The notes under the pieces were generated by a model, which had not been told where the DNA came from, ran no database searches, and worked only from the letters and a program-made list of their open reading frames with translations. The translations under genes were made by a program, and so were the position numbers. From CAWCLK01 sp963796225 (GTDB lineage: Bacteria > Actinomycetota > Nitriliruptoria > Nitriliruptorales > Nitriliruptoraceae), in the NCBI GenBank assembly GCA_963796225.1, contig CAWCLK010000026.1:7188-71187 (forward strand): 64,000 nucleotides of DNA, read 5' to 3'. This document shows positions 35,326 through 43,937 of this stretch, in pieces. Each line of letters begins with the position of its first letter. Position 1 is the first letter of the stretch.

Positions 35326-36674
35326 GACTCACCCCCCTGGTCGAGCTGCTCCTGCTTGCGCTTCTTGACCCAGGCGGCCTTGGCCTTGGCGCGGGCGATG
35401 CGTTCGCTCTTGCCTGAAGCGATCAGCGCGTCGTAGGTCTCCTGGTCGATCTCGCCCGCGCCCTCGACGTGGACGTCGGCCAGCTTCGGGGCGGCAGGTT
35501 CGGCCGGTGCGTCGGCGTCGGCCGCGGCGGCCGGGGCCTCGGCGGCCGGGGCGGCGTCCGCGGCGGCGGCCTGTTCGGCCTCCCACTCGGCGATCGCGGC
35601 GTCCAACAACTTCTGCTTCTCGGCCTTGACCCAGGCCGACTTGGCCTTCGAGCGGGCCATGCGCTCGGACTTGCCCTCGGCCACCAGGGAGTCGAAGACC
35701 TCCTGGTCGACCTGGGGGTCGCCCTCGACCTCCATGTCGGCCAGCGTCGGCTTGGGCCGGGACGGGGCGGCACCGGGTGCGGGCGCGTCGGCGGGGGCCG
35801 CGGCCGCGGAGGCCTGCTCGGCCTCCCACTCGGCGATCGCGGCGTCCAGCAGCTTCTGCTTCTCGGCCTTGACCCAGGCGGCCTTGGCCTTCGAGCGGGC
35901 CATGCGTTCGGACTTGCCCTGCTCGATGAGCTCGTCGAAGGTGGCCTGGTCGATCTGGGGGTTGCCCTCGACCTCCATGTCGGCCAGCGTCGGCTTGGGC
36001 CGGGAGGGGCCGCCACCGCCGGCCTTCGCGGCGGGTGTCGCCGTCTGCTGCTCGGCCTGCTGCTGCTCGATCGCCTGCTGCTCGGCGGCCGCGGCCGCGG
36101 CGTCGAGCTCGGCGTTCTTCTTCTCGATGGCGTCGGCGACCTCGGCCGGCGACTCGGCACCGTCCTCCAGCGGCGGCGGCGGCGGGACCGTGTCGGCCCA
36201 CTCGCGCAGCTTGTCCATCTCGTGCAGCAGCCCGTCCATCGAGTACTCGCAGTACTCGAACTCGGGGCTCCAGAACAGCGCGTCGAAGGGGCAGACGTCG
36301 ACGCAGATGCCGCAGTACATGCACAGCGCGAAGTCGATGGCGAAGCGGTCCAGCACGTTGCGGGTACGGGCGCGGCCGCCCTCCTTGGCGGGGGGCACCG
36401 TCTCCTTGTGGGAGTCGATGTAGATGCACCAGTCGGGGCACTCGCGGCTGCACAGCATGCACACGGTGCAGTTCTCGTCCATCAGCGCGATCACGCCACG
36501 GGTGCGGGGCGGCAGGACTGGCCGGACCTTGGGGTACATCTGGGTCGACGGCGTCTTGAACAGGTGCTTGACCGTGACGGCCAGGCCCTTGAGCAGGCCG
36601 ACGCCGAAGGGCGCCCGGGCGTCCGGGTCGACCATGCGCTCCCGGTCGGTCTGGGTCGTGGTGGTCTGACTCAC
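35322..36674 (-). CDS. nuoI: NADH-quinone oxidoreductase subunit I with a triplicated C-terminal repeat extension (complex I copy 1)
   Basis: The ferredoxin-like core (residues 1-165) has both [4Fe-4S] motifs, CTVCMLCSRECP (69-80) and CMYCGICVDVCP (118-129). NuoI is usually 150-230 residues; this one is 450. After a Pro/Glu/Gln linker come three repeats at about 224-290, 304-371 and 396-445. Each has LADM-VEG, a Q-ID/VDQ-x-x-FD-LI segment, and the very basic GKSERMARSKAKAAWVKAEK, then DAAIAEWEAEQ in the first two. The unit is predicted helical and highly charged. The same unit occurs once in NuoC of this operon. The GTG start at 36674 is adjacent to the nuoH stop. Confidence 0.93.
   Translation of the reverse strand: MSQTTTTQTDRERMVDPDARAPFGVGLLKGLAVTVKHLFKTPSTQMYPKVRPVLPPRTRGVIALMDENCTVCMLCSRECPDWCIYIDSHKETVPPAKEGGRARTRNVLDRFAIDFALCMYCGICVDVCPFDALFWSPEFEYCEYSMDGLLHEMDKLREWADTVPPPPPLEDGAESPAEVADAIEKKNAELDAAAAAAEQQAIEQQQAEQQTATPAAKAGGGGPSRPKPTLADMEVEGNPQIDQATFDELIEQGKSERMARSKAKAAWVKAEKQKLLDAAIAEWEAEQASAAAAPADAPAPGAAPSRPKPTLADMEVEGDPQVDQEVFDSLVAEGKSERMARSKAKSAWVKAEKQKLLDAAIAEWEAEQAAAADAAPAAEAPAAAADADAPAEPAAPKLADVHVEGAGEIDQETYDALIASGKSERIARAKAKAAWVKKRKQEQLDQGGES
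35340..36005 (-). repeat. Three coding repeats in nuoI (GKSER unit)
   Basis: Units lie at 35805-36005, 35562-35765 and 35340-35489. The first two are nearly identical at the DNA level over about 80 bases, for example through the segment encoding AKAAWVKAEKQKLLDAAIAE, which points to recent duplication. The third is more diverged and shorter, and resembles the single unit in nuoC (39287-39397). Confidence 0.85.
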
Positions 36675-37772
36675 CTAGGCCACCTTCCCGATCGCGACGA
36701 TCGCGATGTTGACGAGTGAGAGGGGAATGAAGACCAGCCAGGACATGCGCTGCAGCTGGTCCTCACGCAGGCGCGGGTAGGCGACGCGGATCCAGACGAT
36801 CACGAACACGATCGCCATGATCTTGCCGACGGTCACGCCGACACCGATCAGTCCGCCCCAGAACCCGCAGTCGAACAGGCCGAGCTCGGAGCAGCCGGGC
36901 AGCGGCACGCCCGGCAGGATCTGCCAGCCGCCGAGGTACAGGACCGTCATGAGCCCGGCCATCGAGATCATGCCCGCGTACTCGGTCAGCAGGAACATCG
37001 CGAACTTGATGCCCGTGTACTCGGTCATGTAGCCGAACACCAGCTCGGAGTCGGCGATGGGCATGTCGAAGGGCGGCCGCGACAGCTCGGCCAGCGCCGC
37101 CACGAAGAACAGCGCGAAGCCGAGGAACTGCGGGACGACGTACCAGAGGTTGAAGTCGGTCCCCGGGATCATGAACCCGGCCTGCGCGTGGACGATGTCC
37201 ACCAGCGACAGCGACCCGGCCTGCAGCGCCACGGCCGCGGCGGCGACGATCAGGGGCAGCTCGTAGGCGATCAGCTGGGCGGCCGCGCGGATGCCACCGA
37301 ACAGCGAGAACTTGTTGGCCGACGACCACCCGGCCATGAGCACGCCGATGACCGACACCGACGAGATCGCCAGGGCGTAGAACAGCCCGAGCTCGAGGTC
37401 CTCGACCCACACGCCGGGGCCGAGCGGCAGCACGAAGAACACCAGGATCGCCGGGACCAGCGCCACACCCGGGGCCAGCGCGAACGCCCAGCGGTCGGCC
37501 GCCCGGGGGATGATCTCCTCCTTCTGGACGAACTTGATGCCGTCGGCGACCAGCTGCAGGGACCCGAAGGGCCCGGCGGCCACGGGACCGCGGCGGTCCT
37601 GCAGGCGTCCCATGGCCTTGTGCTCGAGGTAGCCGCCGACCAGCGGCAGGGTGAAGGCGAGCGCGACGGTGACCAGGACCTTCAGGACGACCGACACCCA
37701 GAAGTTGTCCAGGGTCAGGATCGACGCCGTCTGGCCGAACGTCGTCGGCAGCGAGGCGAGAGCGGTGAGCAC
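36675..37772 (-). CDS. nuoH: NADH-quinone oxidoreductase subunit H (complex I copy 1)
   Basis: Membrane subunit forming the quinone chamber and the first half-channel, 365 residues. It has EHKAMGRLQDRRGPVAAGPF, LVADGIKFVQKEEIIPRAAD, ELSRPPFDMPIADSELVFG and the Glu-rich loop MTEYTGIKFAMFLLTEYAG. Normal length; copy 2 is 67 residues longer at the C-terminus. ATG 37772 is 16 bases from the nuoD stop. Confidence 0.96.
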   Translation of the reverse strand: MLTALASLPTTFGQTASILTLDNFWVSVVLKVLVTVALAFTLPLVGGYLEHKAMGRLQDRRGPVAAGPFGSLQLVADGIKFVQKEEIIPRAADRWAFALAPGVALVPAILVFFVLPLGPGVWVEDLELGLFYALAISSVSVIGVLMAGWSSANKFSLFGGIRAAAQLIAYELPLIVAAAAVALQAGSLSLVDIVHAQAGFMIPGTDFNLWYVVPQFLGFALFFVAALAELSRPPFDMPIADSELVFGYMTEYTGIKFAMFLLTEYAGMISMAGLMTVLYLGGWQILPGVPLPGCSELGLFDCGFWGGLIGVGVTVGKIMAIVFVIVWIRVAYPRLREDQLQRMSWLVFIPLSLVNIAIVAIGKVA

Positions 37773-37788
37773 GTGTGCGTCCTTACCG

Positions 37789-38970
37789 TTATCGGTCGAC
37801 GTCGCCGACGACGAAGAAGACGGACCCGAGGATCGAGATGGCGTCGGGCATGAGGGCGCCCCGCAGCAGGTAGGGCAGCACCTGGACGTTGGAGAACGAC
37901 GGCGTGCGCATCTTCATGCGCCACGGGTTCTTGGAGCCGTCCGACTGCAGGAAGTAGCCGAGCTGGCCGAGCGGGTTCTCGGTGCGCACGTAGGTGAAGC
38001 CCTCCGGCGCCTTGAGGATCTTGGGCAGCTTCTGGTTGACCGGGCCCGCCGGCATGTGGTCGTGGACCTGGTCGATGATGTCCAGGCTGGCCTCGATGCG
38101 ACCCAGCAGCACGCCGAAGCGGTCGTAGCTGTCGCCGTTGTCGCCGGTGGGCACGTGCACGTCGACCTCGCCGTACTTGAGGTACGGCTCGGTCACGCGC
38201 GAGTCCTCGGGCACCCCGGTGGCGTGCAGGGTCGGACCGGTGACCCCGTAGGCCAGGGCGACCTCGGGCGGCAGGGGCCCGACGCCCTTGGTGCGGCCGT
38301 GGAAGATCTCGTTGCCGAGGATGAGGTCGATGAAGTCCTGCAGGCGGGCCCGCAGCTTGGCCGAGAGGTCGGCCGACTGCCGCAGGAAGCCCTTGGGCAG
38401 GTCGTTCTTGATGCCGCCCGCCTGGTTGAAGGTGAAGTGCAGCCGGCCCCCGGTGGCGGACTCGAGCAGGTACTGGATGTCCTCGCGTTCACGGAACGCG
38501 TAGAACATCGGCGTGATCCCGCCGAGCTCGATGGCGTACGAGCCCACGAACATCAGGTGGTTGAGGATCCGGTTCCACTCGGCCAGCAGCATCCGGATCC
38601 ACTGTGCCCGGTCCGGGACCTCCATCTCGAGCATCTTCTCGACGGCCAGCGCCACGCCGAGCTCGTTGGCGAAGCCCGACAGCCAGTCGTGGCGGTTGGT
38701 CAGCGCCATGATCTGGCGGTAGTCGCGGTACTCGGCCAGCTTCTCGAAGCCGCGGTGCATGTACCCGATGACGGGGCGCGCGTCGCGGATCCGTTCGCCG
38801 TCCATGTCCAGCACGACGCGCAGCACGCCGTGCGTGGCCGGGTGGGCCGGTCCGATGGACAGGCTCATCTCGGCGGTCTCGAAGTCGGTGTCGCCGCGCA
38901 GCTCGAGGATCAGGTCCTCACCCGGGGCGGTGGACGGCGAGATCTGTTCGCGGACGTCGAGGTCGCTCAT
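37789..38970 (-). CDS. nuoD: NADH-quinone oxidoreductase subunit D (complex I copy 1)
   Basis: 49-kDa subunit lining the quinone site, 393 residues. The N-terminal quinone loop reads GPAHPATHGVLR, where the canonical sequence and copy 2 have GPQHPSTHG. Other typical parts are RGFEKLAEYRDYRQIMALTN, RILNHLMFVGSYAIELGG and the C-terminal ISILGSVFFVVGDVDR. ATG 38970 (MSDLDVREQIS) follows GGAGG. The reading frame of nuoC overlaps its first 53 bases. Confidence 0.95.
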   Translation of the reverse strand: MSDLDVREQISPSTAPGEDLILELRGDTDFETAEMSLSIGPAHPATHGVLRVVLDMDGERIRDARPVIGYMHRGFEKLAEYRDYRQIMALTNRHDWLSGFANELGVALAVEKMLEMEVPDRAQWIRMLLAEWNRILNHLMFVGSYAIELGGITPMFYAFREREDIQYLLESATGGRLHFTFNQAGGIKNDLPKGFLRQSADLSAKLRARLQDFIDLILGNEIFHGRTKGVGPLPPEVALAYGVTGPTLHATGVPEDSRVTEPYLKYGEVDVHVPTGDNGDSYDRFGVLLGRIEASLDIIDQVHDHMPAGPVNQKLPKILKAPEGFTYVRTENPLGQLGYFLQSDGSKNPWRMKMRTPSFSNVQVLPYLLRGALMPDAISILGSVFFVVGDVDR

Positions 38971-40114
38971 GCCTGGTCCTCCGTCCGTCGTCCGGGGGCG
39001 TGCCCTCGGGCACGGACGGTGCGTCGTCGTCGGCGCCCGCGTCGCCCTGCTCGGCCGCGCGCGCGGCGCGTTCCTCGGCCTGGGCCTTGCGGCGCTCCTC
39101 GGCCTTGACGGCCGCGGCCTCGGCGTTCTCCTCGATGTCCGCGGCGACCTTGTCGGCATCGGTCGGCCCCACGGCGCCGTCGGCCTGGGCCTGGGCGGCG
39201 TCGGCGGTCGGCTCGGCCGTGGGCTGGGTGTCGGTCCCCGTCGCGTCGGGCGCGGCGCCACCGGTCGGGGCGTCAGCGGCCGCCGCGCGCTGCTTCTTCA
39301 CGAACGCCGCCTTGGCCTTGGACCGGGCGATGCGTTCGGACTTGCCCTCGGCGATCAGCCGGTCGTAGGTCTCCTGGTCGAGCTGGACCTCGACGTGCCC
39401 CTCGTCGCCGTGTTCGACGGGCTGGCTCTTCATGTCGGCGGCCGCGCCGGCGTCGACCTCGGGTTCGGGCTGGGGGTTGGCGGCCTTGGACTGGCTGGCC
39501 ATGAGCTCGTCGAGCACCGACGGGCCGGGGGCCTCGCCCGGGCCCGGCACCTTGACGATGACGTTGCCGTCCTCGTCGGTCTCGGCCGGTTCCTTCACGC
39601 CCGGCCACGGCTTGGCCGCGCGGGAGGCGAGGAAGAAGTCCTTGCGCAGCGGCCAGCCCTCGAAGTTCTCGACGCACAGGATCCGCGGCGACAGGCCCGG
39701 GTGGTCGGTGAACTCGATGCCGAACATGTCCCAGGTCTCGCGCTCGTGCCAGTTGGCGCCCGGGAAGACGGTCACGGCCGACGGGAAGGTCGGTTCCTCG
39801 CGGCCCCCCTCGGTGCGGGCCCGCAGCAGGATGCGGCGGCCACGGGAGGTGGAGTACAGGATGGCGACGACGTCGAAGCCGTCCTCGCCCGCGTCGACGC
39901 CGAAGAGGCAGTCGAACATGTCGTAGGCGAGCAGCTCCTCGTCACGGCACAGGGTCAGCGCGTCCAGCCACGAGCCCGGCGCGACGTCCACCGTGAAGGA
40001 GCCGTACTCCTCGGTGGTGCCGAGCAGGTCGTCGCCCAGCCGCCGACGCAGGAAGTCGGCCGTCTCGGCGGGGTCGAGCGCGTCCGCGGACCGCCCCAGG
40101 ACCGGATACGCCAT
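38918..40114 (-). CDS. nuoC: NADH-quinone oxidoreductase subunit C with long C-terminal extension carrying one GKSER repeat (complex I copy 1)
   Basis: Residues 1-165 are the 30-kDa subunit (FPGANWHERETWDMFGIEFT, and ENFEGWPLRKDFFLASR). The other 230 residues are an Ala/Glu/Asp-rich tail with one copy (about 240-276) of the repeat seen in NuoI: QLDQETYDRLIAEGKSER, then IARSKAKAAFVKK. The end is uncertain: the frame runs 53 bases into nuoD, with a basic end (RRTRHERPRRPRTDLAVHRPG) unlike the rest of the tail. In another frame the tail would stop at a TGA overlapping the nuoD ATG, the usual junction here, so a base may be wrong near 38980. It starts four bases after nuoB. Confidence 0.9.
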   Translation of the reverse strand: MAYPVLGRSADALDPAETADFLRRRLGDDLLGTTEEYGSFTVDVAPGSWLDALTLCRDEELLAYDMFDCLFGVDAGEDGFDVVAILYSTSRGRRILLRARTEGGREEPTFPSAVTVFPGANWHERETWDMFGIEFTDHPGLSPRILCVENFEGWPLRKDFFLASRAAKPWPGVKEPAETDEDGNVIVKVPGPGEAPGPSVLDELMASQSKAANPQPEPEVDAGAAADMKSQPVEHGDEGHVEVQLDQETYDRLIAEGKSERIARSKAKAAFVKKQRAAAADAPTGGAAPDATGTDTQPTAEPTADAAQAQADGAVGPTDADKVAADIEENAEAAAVKAEERRKAQAEERAARAAEQGDAGADDDAPSVPEGTPPDDGRRTRHERPRRPRTDLAVHRPG

Positions 40115-40117
40115 CGG

Positions 40118-40693
40118 TCAGCCCTCCGACGCGGTGAGCGACGGGGTGTCGACGCCCTCGGTGTGGTCGTCGGCCGGCACGGCCTTGCCGTCCTCGCCGA
40201 GGATGATCGGGCGACGGGTGCGGAAGCGTTCGGGCAGCGACTCCTGCTGGATCATGTCCTGCAGCGCGATGATCCCGTCGAGCAGCGCCTCGGGGCGCGG
40301 CGGGCAGCCCGGCACGTAGACGTCGACGGGCAGGATCTGGTCCACGCCCTTGGTCACCGAGTAGCTGTCCCAGTACGGGCCGCCGCAGTTGGCGCACGAG
40401 CCGAACGAGATCACGTACTTGGGTTCCGGCATCTCGTCGTACAGCCGCTTGACGGCCGGGGCCATCTTGTCGGTCAACGTGCCCGAGATGACCATCAGGT
40501 CCGCCTGCCGCGGCCCGTGGGCGAACGGGATCACGCCGTGGCGGATGAAGTCGTGCCGGGCCGTCGACGCCGCGATGAACTCGATCGCGCAGCAGGCGAG
40601 GCCGAAGTTGAAGCACCACAGCGAGTACTTGCGACCCCAGTTGAAGACGAACTTCAGCGGCTTCGGGAGGTCGACCTGGTCCATCACTCCCAT
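40118..40693 (-). CDS. nuoB: NADH-quinone oxidoreductase subunit B (complex I copy 1)
   Basis: Holds the last iron-sulfur cluster N2. Cluster ligands are in FGLACCAIEF (C34, C35), SFGSCANCGG and YVPGCPPRPE. About 190 residues, with a 30-residue polar C-terminal tail. Starts at 40693 (MGVMDQV, AAGG upstream) or 40684 (MDQV, TGATG overlap with nuoA) are both possible; I use the first. Confidence 0.95.
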   Translation of the reverse strand: MGVMDQVDLPKPLKFVFNWGRKYSLWCFNFGLACCAIEFIAASTARHDFIRHGVIPFAHGPRQADLMVISGTLTDKMAPAVKRLYDEMPEPKYVISFGSCANCGGPYWDSYSVTKGVDQILPVDVYVPGCPPRPEALLDGIIALQDMIQQESLPERFRTRRPIILGEDGKAVPADDHTEGVDTPSLTASEG

Positions 40694-41070
40694 ACGAGCA
40701 CCTTCTTGCGCCAGGCGTACACGAGGCCGATGGCGAGGATCGCGATGAAGACGAACATCTCGACCAGCACGAACATCTGCGAGACCGGCGAGCTGGCATC
40801 GACCTTGCCGAGGATCACCGCCCACGGGAACAGGAACACACTCTCCACGTCGAAGATCACGAACAGGAACGCGAAGACGTAGTAGCGGATGTTCATCTGG
40901 GACCAGTCGGTCCCCACCGCGTCCACCCCGCACTCGTAGGTCGTGAGCTTCTCCGGCGACGGGTAGCTGGGCCGGAAGATGCGGTTGGCGAGCATGATCA
41001 CCGCGTACAGGAGGCTCGCGACCACCACGAGGACGGCCAGCGTCCCGTACTGCTCGTAGAACGTGCTCAC
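40684..41070 (-). CDS. nuoA: NADH-quinone oxidoreductase subunit A (complex I copy 1)
   Basis: Three-helix membrane subunit, 128 residues, with the conserved KLTTYECGVDAVG loop and VFAFLFVIFDVESVFLFPWA. First gene of the EFG-less operon. The 243 bases upstream (41071-41313), shared with the end of ung, should contain its promoter, but I see no convincing motif. Confidence 0.95.
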   Translation of the reverse strand: MSTFYEQYGTLAVLVVVASLLYAVIMLANRIFRPSYPSPEKLTTYECGVDAVGTDWSQMNIRYYVFAFLFVIFDVESVFLFPWAVILGKVDASSPVSQMFVLVEMFVFIAILAIGLVYAWRKKVLVWE

Positions 41071-41313
41071 GACTTCTCCAGCGGCGTCACGTCAGTGTCG
41101 TGGCGCGCACGCGTGGCGTGCGGGCTCGTCTCGCGTCGATGCGTCTCCCGTCGGTCACGGCAGCCGCGTCGGTGGGTCCGCCGCCTCACCCCGGGGGGTG
41201 GAAGCGAGCGGCGTGGAGCGCACCGGCCCGTCGGCAGCAAGCGCCTGACGAGCCGGGGATGCGGAGGGTAGCAATCCCACCTTCGGCCACCCCAACGCGA
41301 CCGACGGAGGTGG

Positions 41314-41991
41314 TCAGGCGGGCAGGGCCCAGTCCAGTGGGTCGACGCCCTGCTGTTCCAGCAGGGCGTTGGCGCGCGAGAACGGACGACTGCCGAAGAA
41401 CCCGCGGTGGGCGGACAGGGGGCTCGGGTGGGCCGACTCGACGATCGGCACGTCGCCGAGGTGGGGGCGCAGCTGGCGGGCGTCGCGCCCCCACAGGACG
41501 GCGACCAGCGGCCCGCCCCGGTCGACGAGCGCACGGATGGCCTGCGCGGTGACGTGCTCCCAGCCCTGGCCGCGGTGCGAGGCCGGGGCGCCGGGGCGCA
41601 CCGTCAGGACCCGGTTGAGCAGCATGACGCCCCGCTGCGCCCAGGGCGTGAGGTCCCCGGTGGCCGGCATCGGGAGCCCGAGGTCGTCGACGTACTCGCG
41701 GAAGATGTTCTGCAGGCTCTTCGGGAATGGGCGGACGTCCGGGGCGACCGAGAAGCAGTAGCCGATGGGGTGGCCCGGGGTCGGGTACGGGTCCTGGCCG
41801 ACCACGAGGACGCGCACCTGCTCGAAGGGCGTCTGGAACGCCGCGAACACGCGGTCGCCGGCGGGCAGGAACCGGCGCCCCGCCGCCTGCTCGGCGCGCA
41901 GGAACTCCCCCATCGCCGCGATCCGGTCCCGGACCGGGTCCAGGGCCTGCGGCCAGCCTGCCCCCACGACCTCCTCGAGCGGTCGCCCCAC
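41314..41991 (-). CDS. ung: Uracil-DNA glycosylase
   Basis: Removes uracil from DNA. Family 1 UDG of 225 residues: the water-activating loop GQDPYPTPGHPIGYCFS (65 on), the FPKSLQNIFREYVDDLG segment, LNRVLTVRPGAPASH, and the minor-groove loop HPSPLSAHRGFFGSRPF. The loop has the actinobacterial DPYPTPGH form rather than DPYHGPGQ. GTG 41991 is used (GAGGAG seven bases upstream, giving MGRPLEEVV as in mycobacteria). An in-frame start at 42024 would add 11 residues. Confidence 0.94.
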   Translation of the reverse strand: MGRPLEEVVGAGWPQALDPVRDRIAAMGEFLRAEQAAGRRFLPAGDRVFAAFQTPFEQVRVLVVGQDPYPTPGHPIGYCFSVAPDVRPFPKSLQNIFREYVDDLGLPMPATGDLTPWAQRGVMLLNRVLTVRPGAPASHRGQGWEHVTAQAIRALVDRGGPLVAVLWGRDARQLRPHLGDVPIVESAHPSPLSAHRGFFGSRPFSRANALLEQQGVDPLDWALPA

Positions 41992-42078
41992 GGCCGGGCT
42001 CCTCGATCGCCTGCACGATGACACGACGCGAGGCTAGGCAGTGGGCAGGGCGGCGAGCGCGGACCTAGCGTGGCGGCC

Positions 42079-42768
42079 ATGGAGATCGTCCTCGTCCGCC
42101 ACGGACAGCCCGCCTGGACGGCCGACGGCGTGGCCTTCAACGACCCGGGCCTGACCGAGCTCGGGCACGCGCAGGCCCGGCGCGTGGCCGACCGCATCGC
42201 CGCGTTGGGCGAGATCGACCACTTCCTGGTCTCGCCGATGGTCCGCGCCCGCGAGACCGCCGCCCCGCTGGCCGAGCGCCTCGGTCGGCAACCACGCGTG
42301 CTGTCGTGGCTGCGCGAGATCGGGCTGCCGCCGGACTGGGACGGCGCCCCGATCGACCGCATCGCCTCCGTGTTCCGGGAGCAGCGAGGGCGCGACCGGG
42401 AGCAGTGGTGGAACCCGGTCGCCCCGGGCGCGGAGTCGTTCCGCAGCTTCCACCGTCGCGTGACCCGGGGCACCGAGCTGGCGCTCGAGGAGGTCGGCGC
42501 GGTCCCCCACCCACGCGATCCCGAGGCCGTGTGGGACCTGCGCCAGGACGCCGGGCGGATCGTGGTGGTCGCGCACGCCGGCACCAACTCCGCCGTGCTG
42601 GGCCGTCTGCTCGGGCTCGAGCCGCGCCCGTGGGAGTGGGAGCGCTTCGCGTCCCGGCACGCCTCCGTCACGTTGCTGAGCACGACCGAGATCGGGCCCG
42701 GGTGGATCTTCGCCCTCGACCGCTTCAGCGGCGTGGGGCACCTCGAGGGCCTCGACGTCACCCGCTGA
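42079..42768 (+). CDS. Histidine phosphatase family protein
   Basis: Phosphoglycerate-mutase-like phosphatase of 229 residues. The catalytic His is in EIVLVRHGQPAW near the N-terminus, the second in VVVAHAGTNSAVLGRLL, and the Arg/Glu region is FLVSPMVRARETAAPLAER. The substrate is unknown. ATG 42079 places the RHG motif at the usual position. It is 20 bases before the acyl-CoA dehydrogenase and may be cotranscribed. Confidence 0.85.
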   Translation: MEIVLVRHGQPAWTADGVAFNDPGLTELGHAQARRVADRIAALGEIDHFLVSPMVRARETAAPLAERLGRQPRVLSWLREIGLPPDWDGAPIDRIASVFREQRGRDREQWWNPVAPGAESFRSFHRRVTRGTELALEEVGAVPHPRDPEAVWDLRQDAGRIVVVAHAGTNSAVLGRLLGLEPRPWEWERFASRHASVTLLSTTEIGPGWIFALDRFSGVGHLEGLDVTR

Positions 42769-42788
42769 CCCGCCGCTAGGAGCCACCC

Positions 42789-43937
42789 GTGGAACGCACG
42801 CTGTACGAGGAGGAGCACGACCTGTTCCGCGAGTCGGTGCGGGCGTTCTTCGACCGCGAGGTCGTCCCTCACCACGAGGAGTGGGAGCAGCAGGGGCTGG
42901 TCCCGCACGAGCTGTTCACCACGGCCGGGGCGAACGGGCTGCTGGGCATGCAGGTGGACGAGCGGTTCGGGGGCGGGGGCGTCGACGACTTCCGGTTCAA
43001 CGCCATCGTGGGCGAGGAGGCCTGCTACGCCGGGGTGGCCTCGGCCGGGCTGTCGATCACGCTGCACAACGACATCGTGCTGCCCTACTTCACCGACTTC
43101 ACCACCGACGCGCAGAAGGACCGCTGGCTGCCGGGGATCGTGTCGGGCGAGCTGGTCACCGCGGTGGCGATGACCGAGCCCGGGGCCGGGTCGGACCTGG
43201 CGGGGATCCGCACCACCGCCGTACGCGACGGCGACCACTACGTGGTCAACGGGGCCAAGACCTTCATCACCAACGGCATCAACGCCGACCTGGTGGTGGT
43301 GGCGGTCAAGACCGACCCGGACGAGCGCCACGCCGGCATGAGCCTGCTGGTGGTCGAGCGCGGCATGGACGGGTTCACCCGCGGCCGCAACCTGGACAAG
43401 ATCGGCCTGAAGGCCCAGGACACCGCCGAGCTGGCCTTCGACGACGTCCACGTCCCGGTGGACAACCTGCTGGGCGAGGAGGGGGCCGGGTTCACCATCC
43501 TGACCACCAACCTGGCCCAGGAACGGCTGTCGATCGCCGTCGCGGGCGTGGCCGCGGCCCGCGCGGCGGTGGACTGGACGCTGGACTACGTCCGTGAACG
43601 GACCGCGTTCGGCAAGCCGGTCGGGGACTTCCAGAACACCAAGTTCGTGCTGGCCGAGTGCGACACCGAGGTGACCATCGCGCAGGCGTTCGTCGACCGG
43701 TGCATCCTCGCGCTCAACGACGGCGCGCTGTCGGTGCCCGACGCCGCACGGGCCAAGTGGTGGTGCACCGAGCTGCAGAAGCGCGTCATCGACCGGTGCC
43801 TGCAGCTGTTCGGCGGCTACGGCTACATGCGCGAGTACCCCATCGCCCGCGCCTACGCCGACGCCCGCATCACCACGATCTACGGCGGCACCACCGAGAT
43901 CATGAAGACCATCGTCGCCAAGGAGCTCGGCCTGTGA
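42789..43937 (+). CDS. Acyl-CoA dehydrogenase
   Basis: FAD enzyme of 382 residues that oxidises acyl-CoA at alpha-beta. It shows AMTEPGAGSDLAGIRTTAVR (FAD binding), NGAKTFITNGINADLVVVA, ERTAFGKPVGDFQNTKF, LQLFGGYGYMREYPIARAYA, and the catalytic Glu region ITTIYGGTTEIMKTI. The chain length is not evident, though the GGTTEI form is common in short/medium-chain and branched-acyl enzymes. A GTG start at 42789 is used. The stop overlaps the next gene (GTGA). Confidence 0.93.
   Translation: MERTLYEEEHDLFRESVRAFFDREVVPHHEEWEQQGLVPHELFTTAGANGLLGMQVDERFGGGGVDDFRFNAIVGEEACYAGVASAGLSITLHNDIVLPYFTDFTTDAQKDRWLPGIVSGELVTAVAMTEPGAGSDLAGIRTTAVRDGDHYVVNGAKTFITNGINADLVVVAVKTDPDERHAGMSLLVVERGMDGFTRGRNLDKIGLKAQDTAELAFDDVHVPVDNLLGEEGAGFTILTTNLAQERLSIAVAGVAAARAAVDWTLDYVRERTAFGKPVGDFQNTKFVLAECDTEVTIAQAFVDRCILALNDGALSVPDAARAKWWCTELQKRVIDRCLQLFGGYGYMREYPIARAYADARITTIYGGTTEIMKTIVAKELGL

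Noticed and set aside
35340..36005. CRISPR or other non-coding array
   Set aside because: The repeats are long, in frame, and encode conserved protein units; there are no equal-length unique spacers.
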